A DNA stretch of 64,000 nucleotides from Verrucomicrobiia bacterium (lineage in GTDB: Bacteria; Verrucomicrobiota; Verrucomicrobiia; Limisphaerales; UBA11358). Position numbers and translations under genes: made by a program. Under the pieces are notes generated by a model. The model was given only the letters and a program-made list of their open reading frames with translations. It did no database searches and was not told the DNA's origin. Position 1 is the first letter of the stretch; each line of letters begins with the position of its first letter. Below are positions 45,437 to 54,049 of this stretch, piece after piece. Location of the stretch: assembly GCA_031290985.1 (NCBI GenBank), contig JARLJW010000098.1:1-64000 (forward strand). Reading direction: 5' to 3'.

Positions 45437-46786
45437 TTATTCCGCCGCGCTTTTGATTTCACCCTTGGCCAGCCGCGTCTTCAACTTCTGCCCGGCTTTG
45501 ACTTTGGCCGCGTCGCGCAGAACTTTCCCCGTCGCGGCATCGGTGGTGATGGAGTAGCCGCGGGCCAAAACCTGCTCCGGGCCGAGCGAATTCAGGCGGC
45601 GTTCAAGCTGCCGCAGCGCCTCGCGCCGCGATTTTATCGCCTGCGATGGCTTGGCGCGCGAAAACCGGCCCGCGAGATTTTCGAGGATCAGGCCGCGTGA
45701 GCGCACGGTGGATTTCAATCCGCGCAGCAGCCCGGATTGCAGGTCATCCAGCCGCTGCAATGATTCATCCAGCCGGCGGCGCGGGTGCAGACGCGACAGG
45801 CGGGCGCCAAGCTGGGTGTAATTATCCATGGCCGAGGCCAAACCGCGCCGGGCCGCCCGTTGCAGGAGGCCGGGGGCTTCCGCCACAAATTCGCGGCTGG
45901 CAAAGACGCCTTCGGTGATGATTTCCGCCGCCGCGCTGGGGGTGGCGGCACGGAAGTCCGCCACAAAATCGGCGATGGTGAAATCAATCTCGTGCCCCAC
46001 GGCGGACACGACGGGCAGGGCGGATTCAAAGATGGCGCGCGCCACGGGTTCCTCGTTGAACGCCCACAGGTCTTCGAGCGACCCGCCGCCGCGGGTGACG
46101 AGGATCAAATCGAGATGCGTTGAAGCGTTGAAAGGTTGAAGCGGATCCGCTCCAGCGCTCCAACGATTTAACAATTTAACCGCGTCAGCGATTTCCCCGG
46201 CCGCGCCGTCGCCTTGCACGCGGGCGGGGACGAGGATGATCTCCAGCGCGGGGTTCCGGCGTTGGATGACGTGCAGGACATCGCGGATGGCCGCGCCGGT
46301 CGGCGAAGTGACGAGGCCGATGCGCTGGGGAAAACGGGGCAGGGGACGCTTGCGTTCCGGTGCAAACAGACCTTCCGCCGCGAGCCGCTGTTTTAATTTT
46401 TCAAAGGCGATCTGCAACGCCCCGACGCCCTGCAGTTCCACGGCGCGGACGATGAGCTGGTATTGTCCGCGCGCCTCATAGACGGTGATGTCGCCCTGGA
46501 GCAGGACTTTTTTACCGTCCGCCAGCAATTCGCGCTGGGAAACTTTTTCGCGGCTGAACAGCACGCAGCTCAATTGTGCGCCCGCATCCTTGAGCGAGAA
46601 ATACATGTGGCCGGAGCTTTGCGCGCGGAGGTTGGTGATCTCGCCGCTGACCCAGACGGAGCCGACGGATTTCTCCAGGAGCGCGCGGACCTTGCCCGTG
46701 AGTTCCGAGACGGACAAGACCTTGCGCGTCTCCTCCGGTGAAAATAATTCACCAAAATCCCACTGCGATTTGGCCGGCTTGCTCAT
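45437..46786 (-). CDS. xseA: Exodeoxyribonuclease VII large subunit
   Basis: 449 residues (E. coli 456). N-terminal OB fold: FSPEETRKVLSVSELTGKVR, VWVSGEITNLRAQSSGHMYF, SLKDAGAQLSCVLF. Catalytic domain: IGLVTSPTGAAIRDVLHVIQ, DLILVTRGGGSLEDLWAFNE, ALPVVSAVGHEIDFTIADFV then RAATPSAAAEIIT. The C-terminal helical domain ends with RGYSITTDAATGKVLRDAAK. Partner of XseB at 37353-37622. The codons at 46111-46176 encode an extra stretch (RWSAGADPLQPFNASTHLDL) with a GCGGATCCGC palindrome. Confidence 0.95.
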   Translation of the reverse strand: MSKPAKSQWDFGELFSPEETRKVLSVSELTGKVRALLEKSVGSVWVSGEITNLRAQSSGHMYFSLKDAGAQLSCVLFSREKVSQRELLADGKKVLLQGDITVYEARGQYQLIVRAVELQGVGALQIAFEKLKQRLAAEGLFAPERKRPLPRFPQRIGLVTSPTGAAIRDVLHVIQRRNPALEIILVPARVQGDGAAGEIADAVKLLNRWSAGADPLQPFNASTHLDLILVTRGGGSLEDLWAFNEEPVARAIFESALPVVSAVGHEIDFTIADFVADFRAATPSAAAEIITEGVFASREFVAEAPGLLQRAARRGLASAMDNYTQLGARLSRLHPRRRLDESLQRLDDLQSGLLRGLKSTVRSRGLILENLAGRFSRAKPSQAIKSRREALRQLERRLNSLGPEQVLARGYSITTDAATGKVLRDAAKVKAGQKLKTRLAKGEIKSAAE

Positions 46787-47110
46787 GCGCGGGAAATTAA
46801 ACCACAGAAGGACACGGTCTGCAAACCCATATCAGAACACCAATAAAATAGCATAAACCCCCGTAAAATAAAGGGAAATTCGCCGTTACGCATCATTATT
46901 TTTCACTACTTTTCATCCCTTGAACTGACACTTTCACTGACAGTCCTTACTGACAGTGGTTTTCTCCGGCAGGCTTTTAGGGTGTGAATTTATCCAGCGC
47001 GAAACGCGCACTCTCAAAGTTAGACTTGGCTCCTGTCACTCTTCGCCGCCGTGACGGGCGGCAGATTTGCCTGACAATTTAGCAACCCAAAAAGCCGCGT
47101 GGCCGGACAT
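46787..47110. other. Spacer with CTGACAGT repeats
   Basis: No gene is supported. CTGACAC / CTGACAGT / CTGACAGT stand at 46925, 46937 and 46950; matching pairs occur at 49152 and 49164 on the far side of the ParA/integrase module. See findings. Confidence 0.55.
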
Positions 47111-47359
47111 TCACTTGCCCTGCTTCAAATTCCAGCCAGTCAGCAATTCCTCGACAAGCTCGCTGAATTCGCGGTTGCCCTGCCGGATGAGATTTACCTT
47201 GGTTTCATCGTGCAAGGTCTTGGGTATGTAGGCCGTCACTTGGGAATAATCGGGATTGCCCCGTTTGCCCTGTCCTCCCGGTCGGCCTCGCTTGGCCGGT
47301 GCTTCCTCGTCCTTGCGGGTGCGGAGCATATCCGCAAACTTGCTTGGTTTCTCCTTCAT
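47111..47359 (-). CDS. Small RHH-type ParA partner
   Basis: 82 residues. A basic linker (MLRTRKDEEAPAKRGRPGGQ) precedes YSQVTAYIPKTLHDETKVNL and IRQGNREFSELVEELLTGWN, the pattern of a ribbon-helix-helix/ParB-like partner of small ParA ATPases: a strand Y-S-x-V-T-A-Y-I-P, then two helices. A perfect GGAGG lies 7 bases before its ATG, and the ATG overlaps the ParA stop as ATGA. Probably binds its own operator and a centromere-like site. Confidence 0.78.
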   Translation of the reverse strand: MKEKPSKFADMLRTRKDEEAPAKRGRPGGQGKRGNPDYSQVTAYIPKTLHDETKVNLIRQGNREFSELVEELLTGWNLKQGK

Positions 47360-47949
47360 CGCAACACCTCCCCGGCTATCGCCTTGTAATCTGCCCATGC
47401 GTCGGCGGCGTGAAGATCGGCCACGTCTTTGACCAGCACGCCGTCCAGTGCCGCTTTCTGAAACACCTTGTAACGCCGAATGACGGTTTGAAAAAACGGC
47501 AGTCCAGCCTCGCGCAAGGTGTTCAATACTTCATCCCCGTCCCGGCTTGGCTTGGGCGGGACGATGGTTAGCAGGATTTTGAAACGGTCTGCGCCTAGTT
47601 TGGTCAGCGCGTCTGTGAATAGAAACAGTGTGTCGAGGCTCAAGGCGTCGGGCGTCAGCGGCACAATCAGCAAATCGCACCCCTCGGCTAGTGCCTTCAA
47701 ATCTTCCTCGGTGGGCCGGGCCTGCGTGTCAATGACGACGTGTTCAAAGTCTTTGGCAAAGCGGACGGCCTGCTTTTCGTCCACGACTTTGAAGGGGAAG
47801 CCCCGGCGTCGGTTCCAACTGGTGGCACTGCGGTTGGGGTCGCCGTCCACCAGTAAAGCCGGGCTGTGCTGGTTAAGCAACGCCGTCAAATGAACGGCGG
47901 TGGTGGTCTTGGCCTGCCCGCCCTTAAAACTTGCTACTGTGACAATCAA
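47356..47949 (-). CDS. parA: ParA-family partition ATPase
   Basis: 197 residues. A deviant Walker box: IVTVASFKGGQAKTTTAVHL (usual KGGVGKTT; here KGGQAKTT). Then LLVDGDPNRSATSW and EHVVIDTQARPTEEDLKALA (Walker B and switch II-like). LLIVPLTPDALSLDTLFL follows. GGGGAGG lies 5 bases before a TTG codon that gives the typical MIVTVASFKGG start; an upstream ATG would add 13 residues. It is of the minimal plasmid/ICE type. Next to an integrase and an RHH partner, it fits partition or maintenance of a mobile element. Confidence 0.88.
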   Translation of the reverse strand: MIVTVASFKGGQAKTTTAVHLTALLNQHSPALLVDGDPNRSATSWNRRRGFPFKVVDEKQAVRFAKDFEHVVIDTQARPTEEDLKALAEGCDLLIVPLTPDALSLDTLFLFTDALTKLGADRFKILLTIVPPKPSRDGDEVLNTLREAGLPFFQTVIRRYKVFQKAALDGVLVKDVADLHAADAWADYKAIAGEVLR

Positions 47950-48016
47950 ATCAAACCTCCCCGCCTTGTTGGATTGTCTTACACGCAAAAGGTTAAAAAT
48001 TCAACAACGCGGAATG

Positions 48017-49030
48017 TCAGCGCGAACTAGGGAGTTCAGAGGCCATGCCTTTGACGCCGGGCTTGGGCTGGCGCAAAGCCCAAAATGAAAAAAGCGGCTG
48101 AACCGTCAGAGGTTCAGCCGCTGCGTTTTTTTGACCAGTCAAACCGTTGCCGTCTCCGGCGTTGCCGTCTCGTGCGTCACGCCAAGGATAGCGGTAGCTG
48201 TGCAACGTCACGCCCGTAACGCCCGCCTTGTGGCAACGGCGGCGGAACCGGCTGGCCCGGTCGTTGGCCGTGAACTTGGACAGGTTCGGAAACAGCGGGC
48301 CGGTGGTCGGCAAGTGGCTCAAGACGGTTTCCAGCTTCTTGCTGATCGTGAATTGCGCCCGCGAGCCGGTTTTCATACGGAAGTAAGTAATTGTCCGGCT
48401 CTGCCAGTCAATGTCCTCGGCGGTCATGGCCGTGGCGTCGCTCTGCGCCGCCCCGGTTTCCCAAAGCAATTCCAGAAACAGTTTCCACTCGGCTTTCTTC
48501 TCGCGGGCAAGGATGGCCTCCTGCTCGTCGTGGGTGATGCCGCGCCGGGCCTTGGCCTCGTATTTGGGCCAAAGGTAGGGCGCAACTATCGGGATGGCAA
48601 TCCAGCCAAGATTCAGGGCGAAGTTATGCAGCCGTTTCAAAAAGTAGGTGATGGCAACCTTGCCGTCTTTGAACACCGCAAAAAAATCGTCGGCGGTCGT
48701 TTCCAACAATTTTTTATTCCGCAGTCCGTTAAAGGACGGCGATTTGAACACGCTGGCGTAACGCTCCCGGCTGCTGTCCTTGCCCCGGCTCTGCAACTGC
48801 TCCATAACGTTTTGCCATGTGCGTTCCACAAAGGCGGGGTCGCTGGCCGTCAGGTAGGCGCGGGCGAGATGCAAGTTTAAGGTGGGCTGACGTTGCGCCG
48901 CGTTGCGGGCTTCCAACAGGCTCTTGGCCTCGGTTTCGTCTTTGGTGCGCAGGCTGGTTTGCTTGCCGTTGCTGGCGTCTTGTGCGTAGAATACGCCGTT
49001 GCGCCGGAATAGTGTGAATCTCGTTTTCAT
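48017..49030 (-). pseudogene. Tyrosine recombinase, C-terminus lost
   Basis: 337 codons from MKTRFTLFRRNGVF; an upstream frame would add 22. The N-terminal part (AYLTASDPAFVERTWQNVME, LKRLHNFALNLGWIAIPI) and core arm (HDEQEAILAREKKAEWKLFL, ELLWETGAAQSDATAMTAED) match phage/ICE integrases. Catalytic Arg and the H..R motif remain (VTLHSYRY), but the protein then runs into unrelated sequence (PWRDARDGNAGDGN...). The box with the nucleophilic Tyr is absent. A bidirectional terminator lies inside the remaining frame, so the 3' end was replaced by a deletion or recombination. Probably inactive. Confidence 0.75.
48093..48122. terminator. Bidirectional hairpin terminator
   Basis: AGCGGCTGAACC / GGTTCAGCCGCT, a 12-bp stem with GTCAGA loop. 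An A run stands before it and a T run after it. It lies inside the foreign tail of the truncated recombinase frame. Confidence 0.75.
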
Positions 49031-49526
49031 AGTGCGTTCGTCTGAACGAGAAAACAGACTGTGACCGGCGGCGTTTTTTAACGCCAGTGGTGGCAAAGTT
49101 TCAGCAAGTTCTAGCCAGTGGTGGCGAGTTGTTTAAGCACTCACCGCTTTACTGACAGTTCCGCTGACAGTGGCCGTCCATCGCATCAAGAAACCCTTTA
49201 TTTATGCGGGTTCTAACAACTTGAACACAGATGGGCACGGATGAACACGGATTAAAAGCGGGACGGAGAGGGGCGGATAAGCGCAGGGACGCCGCGGGCG
49301 CAGAGAAACCCAAAGTTGTGATTTCCTCTCCGCCACCCGCCGCTTTCTCCGCGCCTTTGCGTTTCGTCCGCCGGTCGGAAAAACCTGTTTAACCGTTGAA
49401 AAATATTGTCCGTTTATTCTCCGATCCGTGTCCAGTTGTGTCCGTTCCCGGTTGAAATTATTTTGTCCCGGAAAAAAATTTATGTTGCGCAACCCGTGCC
49501 TCGCGGCTTAAAGAAGAGCGCAACGC
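49031..49526. other. 496-base spacer: element end and dispersed repeat
   Basis: No gene is supported. CTGACAGT copies at 49152 and 49164 mark the right side of the ParA/integrase module. Beyond them is the dispersed sequence ACACAGATGGGCACGGATGA (49217) and a related inverted portion near 49421-49446. topB follows. Confidence 0.55.
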
Positions 49527-52319
49527 ATGGGCAAAGCTCTCATCATCGCCGAGAAACCATCGGTCGCCAGCGACATCTCAAAGGCGCTCGGTAAGTTTCA
49601 GAAACACGAAGATTACTTCGAGAATGACGACTACGTCATCTCGTCGGCCGTCGGTCATTTGCTGACCATCGTGCCGCCGGAGGGCGTCGAGGCCGCCCGC
49701 GGCAAGTGGACTTTCAAATGCCTGCCCGTCATCCCGCCGCACTTTGATCTCACGCCGATCGAGAAGAATGAGAAGCGCCTGAAAGTGCTGGCCAAGCTCA
49801 TCAAGCGCAAGGACGTGGACAAACTCGTCAATGCCTGCGACGCCGGGCGGGAAGGGGAGCTGATCTTCCGCAACATCGTCAAATACACAAAAGCGAAGCA
49901 GCCGATCCAGCGCCTGTGGCTGCAATCCATGACGCCGACGGCCATCCGCGAAGGTTTTGCGACCTTGAAGAGCGATGAATCCATGCAGCCGCTGTCCGAC
50001 GCCGCGACCAGCCGCAGCGAGGCCGACTGGCTCGTGGGCATCAACGGCACGCGGGCGATGACGGCGTTCAATTCCAAGCTCGGCGGCTTTTTCAAGACGA
50101 CGGTGGGCCGCGTGCAGACGCCGACGCTGGCGATCCTGGTGGAGCGCGAGGCGAAGATCCGGAAATTCATCCCGCGCGGCTTCTGGGAAGTCATCGGCAC
50201 GTTCGATGCGGCGGCGGGAAATTACACCGGCCGCTGGTTCGATGAAAAATTTTCCAAATCCGACGAGGACGAACAACTCAAGGCGGAGCGCGTCTGGGAC
50301 GTGGCGAAGGCGGAAGCGATCCGCGCCAAATGCCTCGGCAAGCCCGGCATCGTCACCGAGGAAAGCAAGCCGACGACCTCGATGTCGCCGCTGCTCTATG
50401 ATTTGACCAGCTTGCAGCGTGATGCGAACTCGCGCTTCGGGTTCAGCGCCAAAAACACCCTGGGCCTGGCGCAGGCGCTGTACGAAAAGCACAAGGTGCT
50501 GACGTATCCGAGAACGGACTCACGCGCCCTGCCGGAAGATTACATCAACACCGTCAAGGACACGTTGAAGATGCTGGGCGCAGTAACGGGCTATTCGACT
50601 TTCGCCGACCAGATATTGAAGGGCGGCTGGGTGCATCCCAACAAACGCATCTTTAATAATGCGAAAGTCTCGGATCACTTCGCGATCATCCCCACCATGC
50701 TCGCCCCCCGGGCCTTGAGCGAGCCGGAGCAGAAACTTTACGACCTGGTTACCAAACGTTTCCTCGCCATTTTCTATCCGGCGGCGGAATTTCTGGAAAC
50801 CAACCGCATCACGCGCGTCGAGGGCGAGCCGTTCAAGAGCGCGGGCAAAGTGTTGGTGAGCCCGGGCTGGCTCACCGTTTACGGCAAGCAATCCGACTCC
50901 GACGAGACCCCGAGCCTCGCGCCGGTGAACGCCGGCGAAACGGTCAAGACCAGCGCCGTTGAGGTGAAGGAAAACATCACCAAACCGCCGGCGCGCTATT
51001 CGGAAGCGACGCTGCTCTCCGCGATGGAGGGCGCGGGCAAGCTGATTGATGACGACGAATTGCGCGAGGCGATGAGCGAGAAGGGGCTGGGCACGCCGGC
51101 CACGCGCGCGGCGACCATTGAAGGCTTGATCTACGAAGAATACGTCCACCGCAACGGTCGCGAATTGCAGGCCACCGCGAAGGCGTTTTCGCTGATGGAA
51201 CTGCTCAACGGCCTGGGCATCCCGGAGCTGACCAAGCCGGAATTGACCGGCGACTGGGAATTCCAGTTGAAGGAAATGCAGCGGAAGAAGATCAGCCGCG
51301 AGCAGTTCATGTCCGGCATCGCGGACATGACGCGCCGGATCGTCGAGTGCGCCAAGAAATACGAATATGACACCATTCCCGGCGATTTTGGCGTGCTGAA
51401 GGTTCCGTGCCCGAAATGCGGCGGGGAGATCCATGAGCGTTACAAGCAATTCCAGTGCGAAAAATGCGATTTCGCCTTTTGGAAGACGCTGTGCAGCCGG
51501 ATGTTTGAGCCTGAGGAAGTTGAAAAGATCATCACCGACAAGGTGGTCGGGCCGCTGCAAGGCTTCCGCAGCAAACAGGGATTTCCGTTTGCGGCCGTGC
51601 TCAAGCTGACGCCCGAGTTCAAGGTCGAGTTCGACTTCGGCAATGGCGGCAAAGACGGCGAGCCGGCGGCCGTGGTGGATTTCACCGGCAAGGAATCGCT
51701 CGGCAAATGCCCGAAGTGCGGCGGAAATGTTTATGACAACGGGATGAACTACGTTTGCGAAAAGCAGACCGGCCCCACGCCGACGTGCGATTTCCGCTCC
51801 GGCAAAATTATTTTGCAGCAGGAGATTTCGCCGGAACAGATCAAGAAGCTGCTGGCCGAGGGCAAGACCGACCTGCTCACGAAATTCATTTCCAAAAAGA
51901 ACAACCGCCCGTTCAAGGCGTTCCTGATCGTGAAGGACGGCAAGACCGCGTTTGATTTCCCGCCGCGCGAAGGCAAGGGGCGGACGAAGTCCTCCGAGCC
52001 GCCGCCGAAGATCGATTTCACCGGCAAAGCCGTCGTGGGCAAATGCCCGAAATGCGGCGGCCAGGTGTTCGATACCGAGGCGGGATATGTTTGTGAGAAT
52101 TCGCAGCGCCTGGAAAAGCGCTGCACCTTCAAGCCCATCGGGAAGACAATTTTGGAGCAGCCGATCGACGCGGTGCAGGCCGCGAAAATTCTGGAGACGA
52201 AAAAGAGCGATGTGATGGAAAAATTCATCTCGAAGTCCGGCAAGCCGTTTCCGGCATACCTGGTGATGGACAAGAAGGGCAAGATCACCTTCGAGTTCCC
52301 GTCGCGCGACGACGAGTGA
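49527..52319 (+). CDS. topB: DNA topoisomerase III
   Basis: 930 residues. Toprim: KALIIAEKPSVASDISKALG, then ACDAGREGELIFRNIVKYTK. The active site is LTYPRTDSRALPEDYI with nucleophile Y327 (E. coli TopB Y328). Cleavage-region helices include VGRVQTPTLAILVEREAKIR and RYSEATLLSAMEGAGKL. After the type IA core (to about 620) there is a zinc-ribbon pair (CPKCGGEIHERYKQFQCEKC) and repeated C-terminal domains, each with CPKCGG. This makes it longer than E. coli TopB (~650). Relaxes and decatenates DNA; the extra fingers probably bind DNA. Confidence 0.93.
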   Translation: MGKALIIAEKPSVASDISKALGKFQKHEDYFENDDYVISSAVGHLLTIVPPEGVEAARGKWTFKCLPVIPPHFDLTPIEKNEKRLKVLAKLIKRKDVDKLVNACDAGREGELIFRNIVKYTKAKQPIQRLWLQSMTPTAIREGFATLKSDESMQPLSDAATSRSEADWLVGINGTRAMTAFNSKLGGFFKTTVGRVQTPTLAILVEREAKIRKFIPRGFWEVIGTFDAAAGNYTGRWFDEKFSKSDEDEQLKAERVWDVAKAEAIRAKCLGKPGIVTEESKPTTSMSPLLYDLTSLQRDANSRFGFSAKNTLGLAQALYEKHKVLTYPRTDSRALPEDYINTVKDTLKMLGAVTGYSTFADQILKGGWVHPNKRIFNNAKVSDHFAIIPTMLAPRALSEPEQKLYDLVTKRFLAIFYPAAEFLETNRITRVEGEPFKSAGKVLVSPGWLTVYGKQSDSDETPSLAPVNAGETVKTSAVEVKENITKPPARYSEATLLSAMEGAGKLIDDDELREAMSEKGLGTPATRAATIEGLIYEEYVHRNGRELQATAKAFSLMELLNGLGIPELTKPELTGDWEFQLKEMQRKKISREQFMSGIADMTRRIVECAKKYEYDTIPGDFGVLKVPCPKCGGEIHERYKQFQCEKCDFAFWKTLCSRMFEPEEVEKIITDKVVGPLQGFRSKQGFPFAAVLKLTPEFKVEFDFGNGGKDGEPAAVVDFTGKESLGKCPKCGGNVYDNGMNYVCEKQTGPTPTCDFRSGKIILQQEISPEQIKKLLAEGKTDLLTKFISKKNNRPFKAFLIVKDGKTAFDFPPREGKGRTKSSEPPPKIDFTGKAVVGKCPKCGGQVFDTEAGYVCENSQRLEKRCTFKPIGKTILEQPIDAVQAAKILETKKSDVMEKFISKSGKPFPAYLVMDKKGKITFEFPSRDDE

Positions 52320-52321
52320 TT

Positions 52322-53185
52322 TTACGGCGTCTTCGTGGCGCTGTTTTTGAGCCGGGTGGCCGGTGGAAAAGTGAAGGCCGGTTTTTCCGTGGCGAGGGCG
52401 AGGCCAAAATCCAGCATGGCCTGCTGGCCGCCCGCTTCGATTGAGAGCGGGGGAAGGAACAGGTTTACCGCCACACCTTTGAGGCTGCCGATAAAATTCG
52501 ACCAGAGCCCGTCGCCCGCATCCTTGCGTTTCACCGAGGCCAGGGTGACTTCCATTTTCGGCGCGCCGGTGTTTCGCCGGAATACGAGGGTATTGACCCG
52601 GGCGGTCGTCGCGTTTTCCAACTGCACCTTGCCGTCCTGCTGGCGGATGTCCACCAGGCCGATGCTTACGGGACTGGCATGGCCGTGGCGGTTGAACTGG
52701 AGCCGGACTTCGGTGACCACCCGCTGGCCATTGGTGAGCGTGCCGGTGATTTCCACGCTGCCTTCGCCGGAGCCTTCCACATTGATCGAGTCAAGCTGGT
52801 GGGCTAGCGTCTCGCCGGCGGCAAGCTCTTTTTGGCGCCGTTCGATTTTGGCGGTGTGGTCCAAAATATTTTGCAAGCTGCCCTCCCCCGTGAACTCGAA
52901 ATCGCAGACGGCCAGGAAAGTGGCGTCGTTCGTCTGGCAGCTGAAGGACTGGATGCGCGCGATCTGGGTATTGCCGGCGTTGGTGACGATGGAAACCGCG
53001 TCCGGCGAGATGAGCGGCACGAAATACATGAACTCACTGATGGGGTTGGCCGGCGCGGTGCCGTGCCCGTAGTCGAGCTGCAAGGTCGGGCCGGCGGGCG
53101 CGGCGGCGAGGCGGACCGCTGCAAAAATAAAAAGCAGCAGCAGCGCGCACTGGCGGGGTGCGGTTCCAGCGGGGAATGAAATCAT
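52322..53185 (-). CDS. Secreted hypothetical protein
   Basis: 287 residues. A signal peptide (QCALLLLFIFAAVRLAAAPA) is followed by a beta-rich protein: LQLDYGHGTAPANPISEFMY, FVPLISPDAVSIVTNAGNTQ, TFLAVCDFEFTGEGSLQNIL, and a C-terminal ~60 residues with a short hydrophobic part (LKGVAVNLFLPPLSIEAGGQ) that may pass or dip into a membrane. No family is recognised. GGAAGAC precedes the chosen ATG; an ATG 13 codons upstream has none. Its stop is 3 bases from the topB stop. It is divergent from the alpha/beta hydrolase. Confidence 0.68.
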   Translation of the reverse strand: MISFPAGTAPRQCALLLLFIFAAVRLAAAPAGPTLQLDYGHGTAPANPISEFMYFVPLISPDAVSIVTNAGNTQIARIQSFSCQTNDATFLAVCDFEFTGEGSLQNILDHTAKIERRQKELAAGETLAHQLDSINVEGSGEGSVEITGTLTNGQRVVTEVRLQFNRHGHASPVSIGLVDIRQQDGKVQLENATTARVNTLVFRRNTGAPKMEVTLASVKRKDAGDGLWSNFIGSLKGVAVNLFLPPLSIEAGGQQAMLDFGLALATEKPAFTFPPATRLKNSATKTP

Positions 53186-53277
53186 AAATACGTCTTCCAA
53201 CGAGCGTAGATTGATTTCCAGCATTGAGCAACCGCCTCGTGACTGTTAAAACAGCGCCGGAATTTTTTGACCGAAGC

Positions 53278-54036
53278 ATGCAGCTCCATTTCAAACAACT
53301 TGGTCAGGGTGAACCGCTCGTCCTGTTGCACGGGTTGTTCGGTTCGGCGGACAACTGGTTTGGTGTCGCGCCCAAGCTCGCGGAAAAATTCCACGTCTTC
53401 ATCCTGGACCTGCGGAATCACGGCCAGTCGCCGCATGACGATGAAATGGATTATCCGCTGATGGCGGCCGACGTGGAGGAGTTTTTCGCCGCGCACCAGC
53501 TCGGGCAGGCCGCGGTCATCGGCCATTCGATGGGGGGCAAGGTGGCGATGCAGTTCGCGCTGGATTTTCCGGCCCGGGTGAAAAAGCTCATCGTCGTGGA
53601 CATGGCACCGCGGGCTTACCGGCGCGTGCATGACCACATTTTCGGGGCCTTGCTGGCCGTGGACCTGGAGCAGTTTCAAACGCGGGGAGAGATTGAAGCG
53701 GTGTTGGCACCTGAAATCCCGTCGCTGAACCTGCGGCGGTTCCTGTTGAAAAACCTGGGGCGCGACCCGCACGGGAAATTTTTCTGGAAGATGAACGTGC
53801 GCGGGGTGGCGGAAAACTATGGGCGGCTGGGCGAAGTTCTGGGCGCGGGAAAGCCGTTCGCCGGGCCGGCGCTGTTCATCCGCGGCGGCAAATCAGATTA
53901 CATCACCGCGGCCGATGAGGTGGAAATCCGGCGGCGGTTTCCGGCGGTGAAGATCCAGACCATCGCCACGGCGAACCACTGGGTTCATGCCGAGGCGCCG
54001 GAAGAATTTGTGCGGCTGGTGCTGGATTTTTTGTGA
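53278..54036 (+). CDS. Alpha/beta hydrolase (YbfF-like esterase)
   Basis: 252 residues. LVLLHGLFGSADNWFGVAPK (oxyanion loop), FHVFILDLRNHGQSPHDDEM, the nucleophile elbow VIGHSMGGKVAMQFALDF (Ser), VVDMAPRAYRR, and the final His in ATANHWVHAEAPEEF; the acidic residue is in RGGKSDYITAAD. This is the YbfF / carboxylesterase group. Substrate unknown. Start chosen at MQLHFKQLG; an upstream in-frame methionine lies over the divergent gene's start. The recombinase follows after 13 bases. Confidence 0.9.
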   Translation: MQLHFKQLGQGEPLVLLHGLFGSADNWFGVAPKLAEKFHVFILDLRNHGQSPHDDEMDYPLMAADVEEFFAAHQLGQAAVIGHSMGGKVAMQFALDFPARVKKLIVVDMAPRAYRRVHDHIFGALLAVDLEQFQTRGEIEAVLAPEIPSLNLRRFLLKNLGRDPHGKFFWKMNVRGVAENYGRLGEVLGAGKPFAGPALFIRGGKSDYITAADEVEIRRRFPAVKIQTIATANHWVHAEAPEEFVRLVLDFL

Positions 54037-54049
54037 TAGGCTTGGGTCC

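Noticed and set aside
46925-46957. CTGACAGT copies as CRISPR repeats
   Set aside because: Only 8 bases long, 12-13 bases apart, with a matching pair on the far side; more like iterons or attachment sites.
48131-48880. 249-codon plus-strand frame
   Set aside because: Antisense of the recombinase remnant; no family features.
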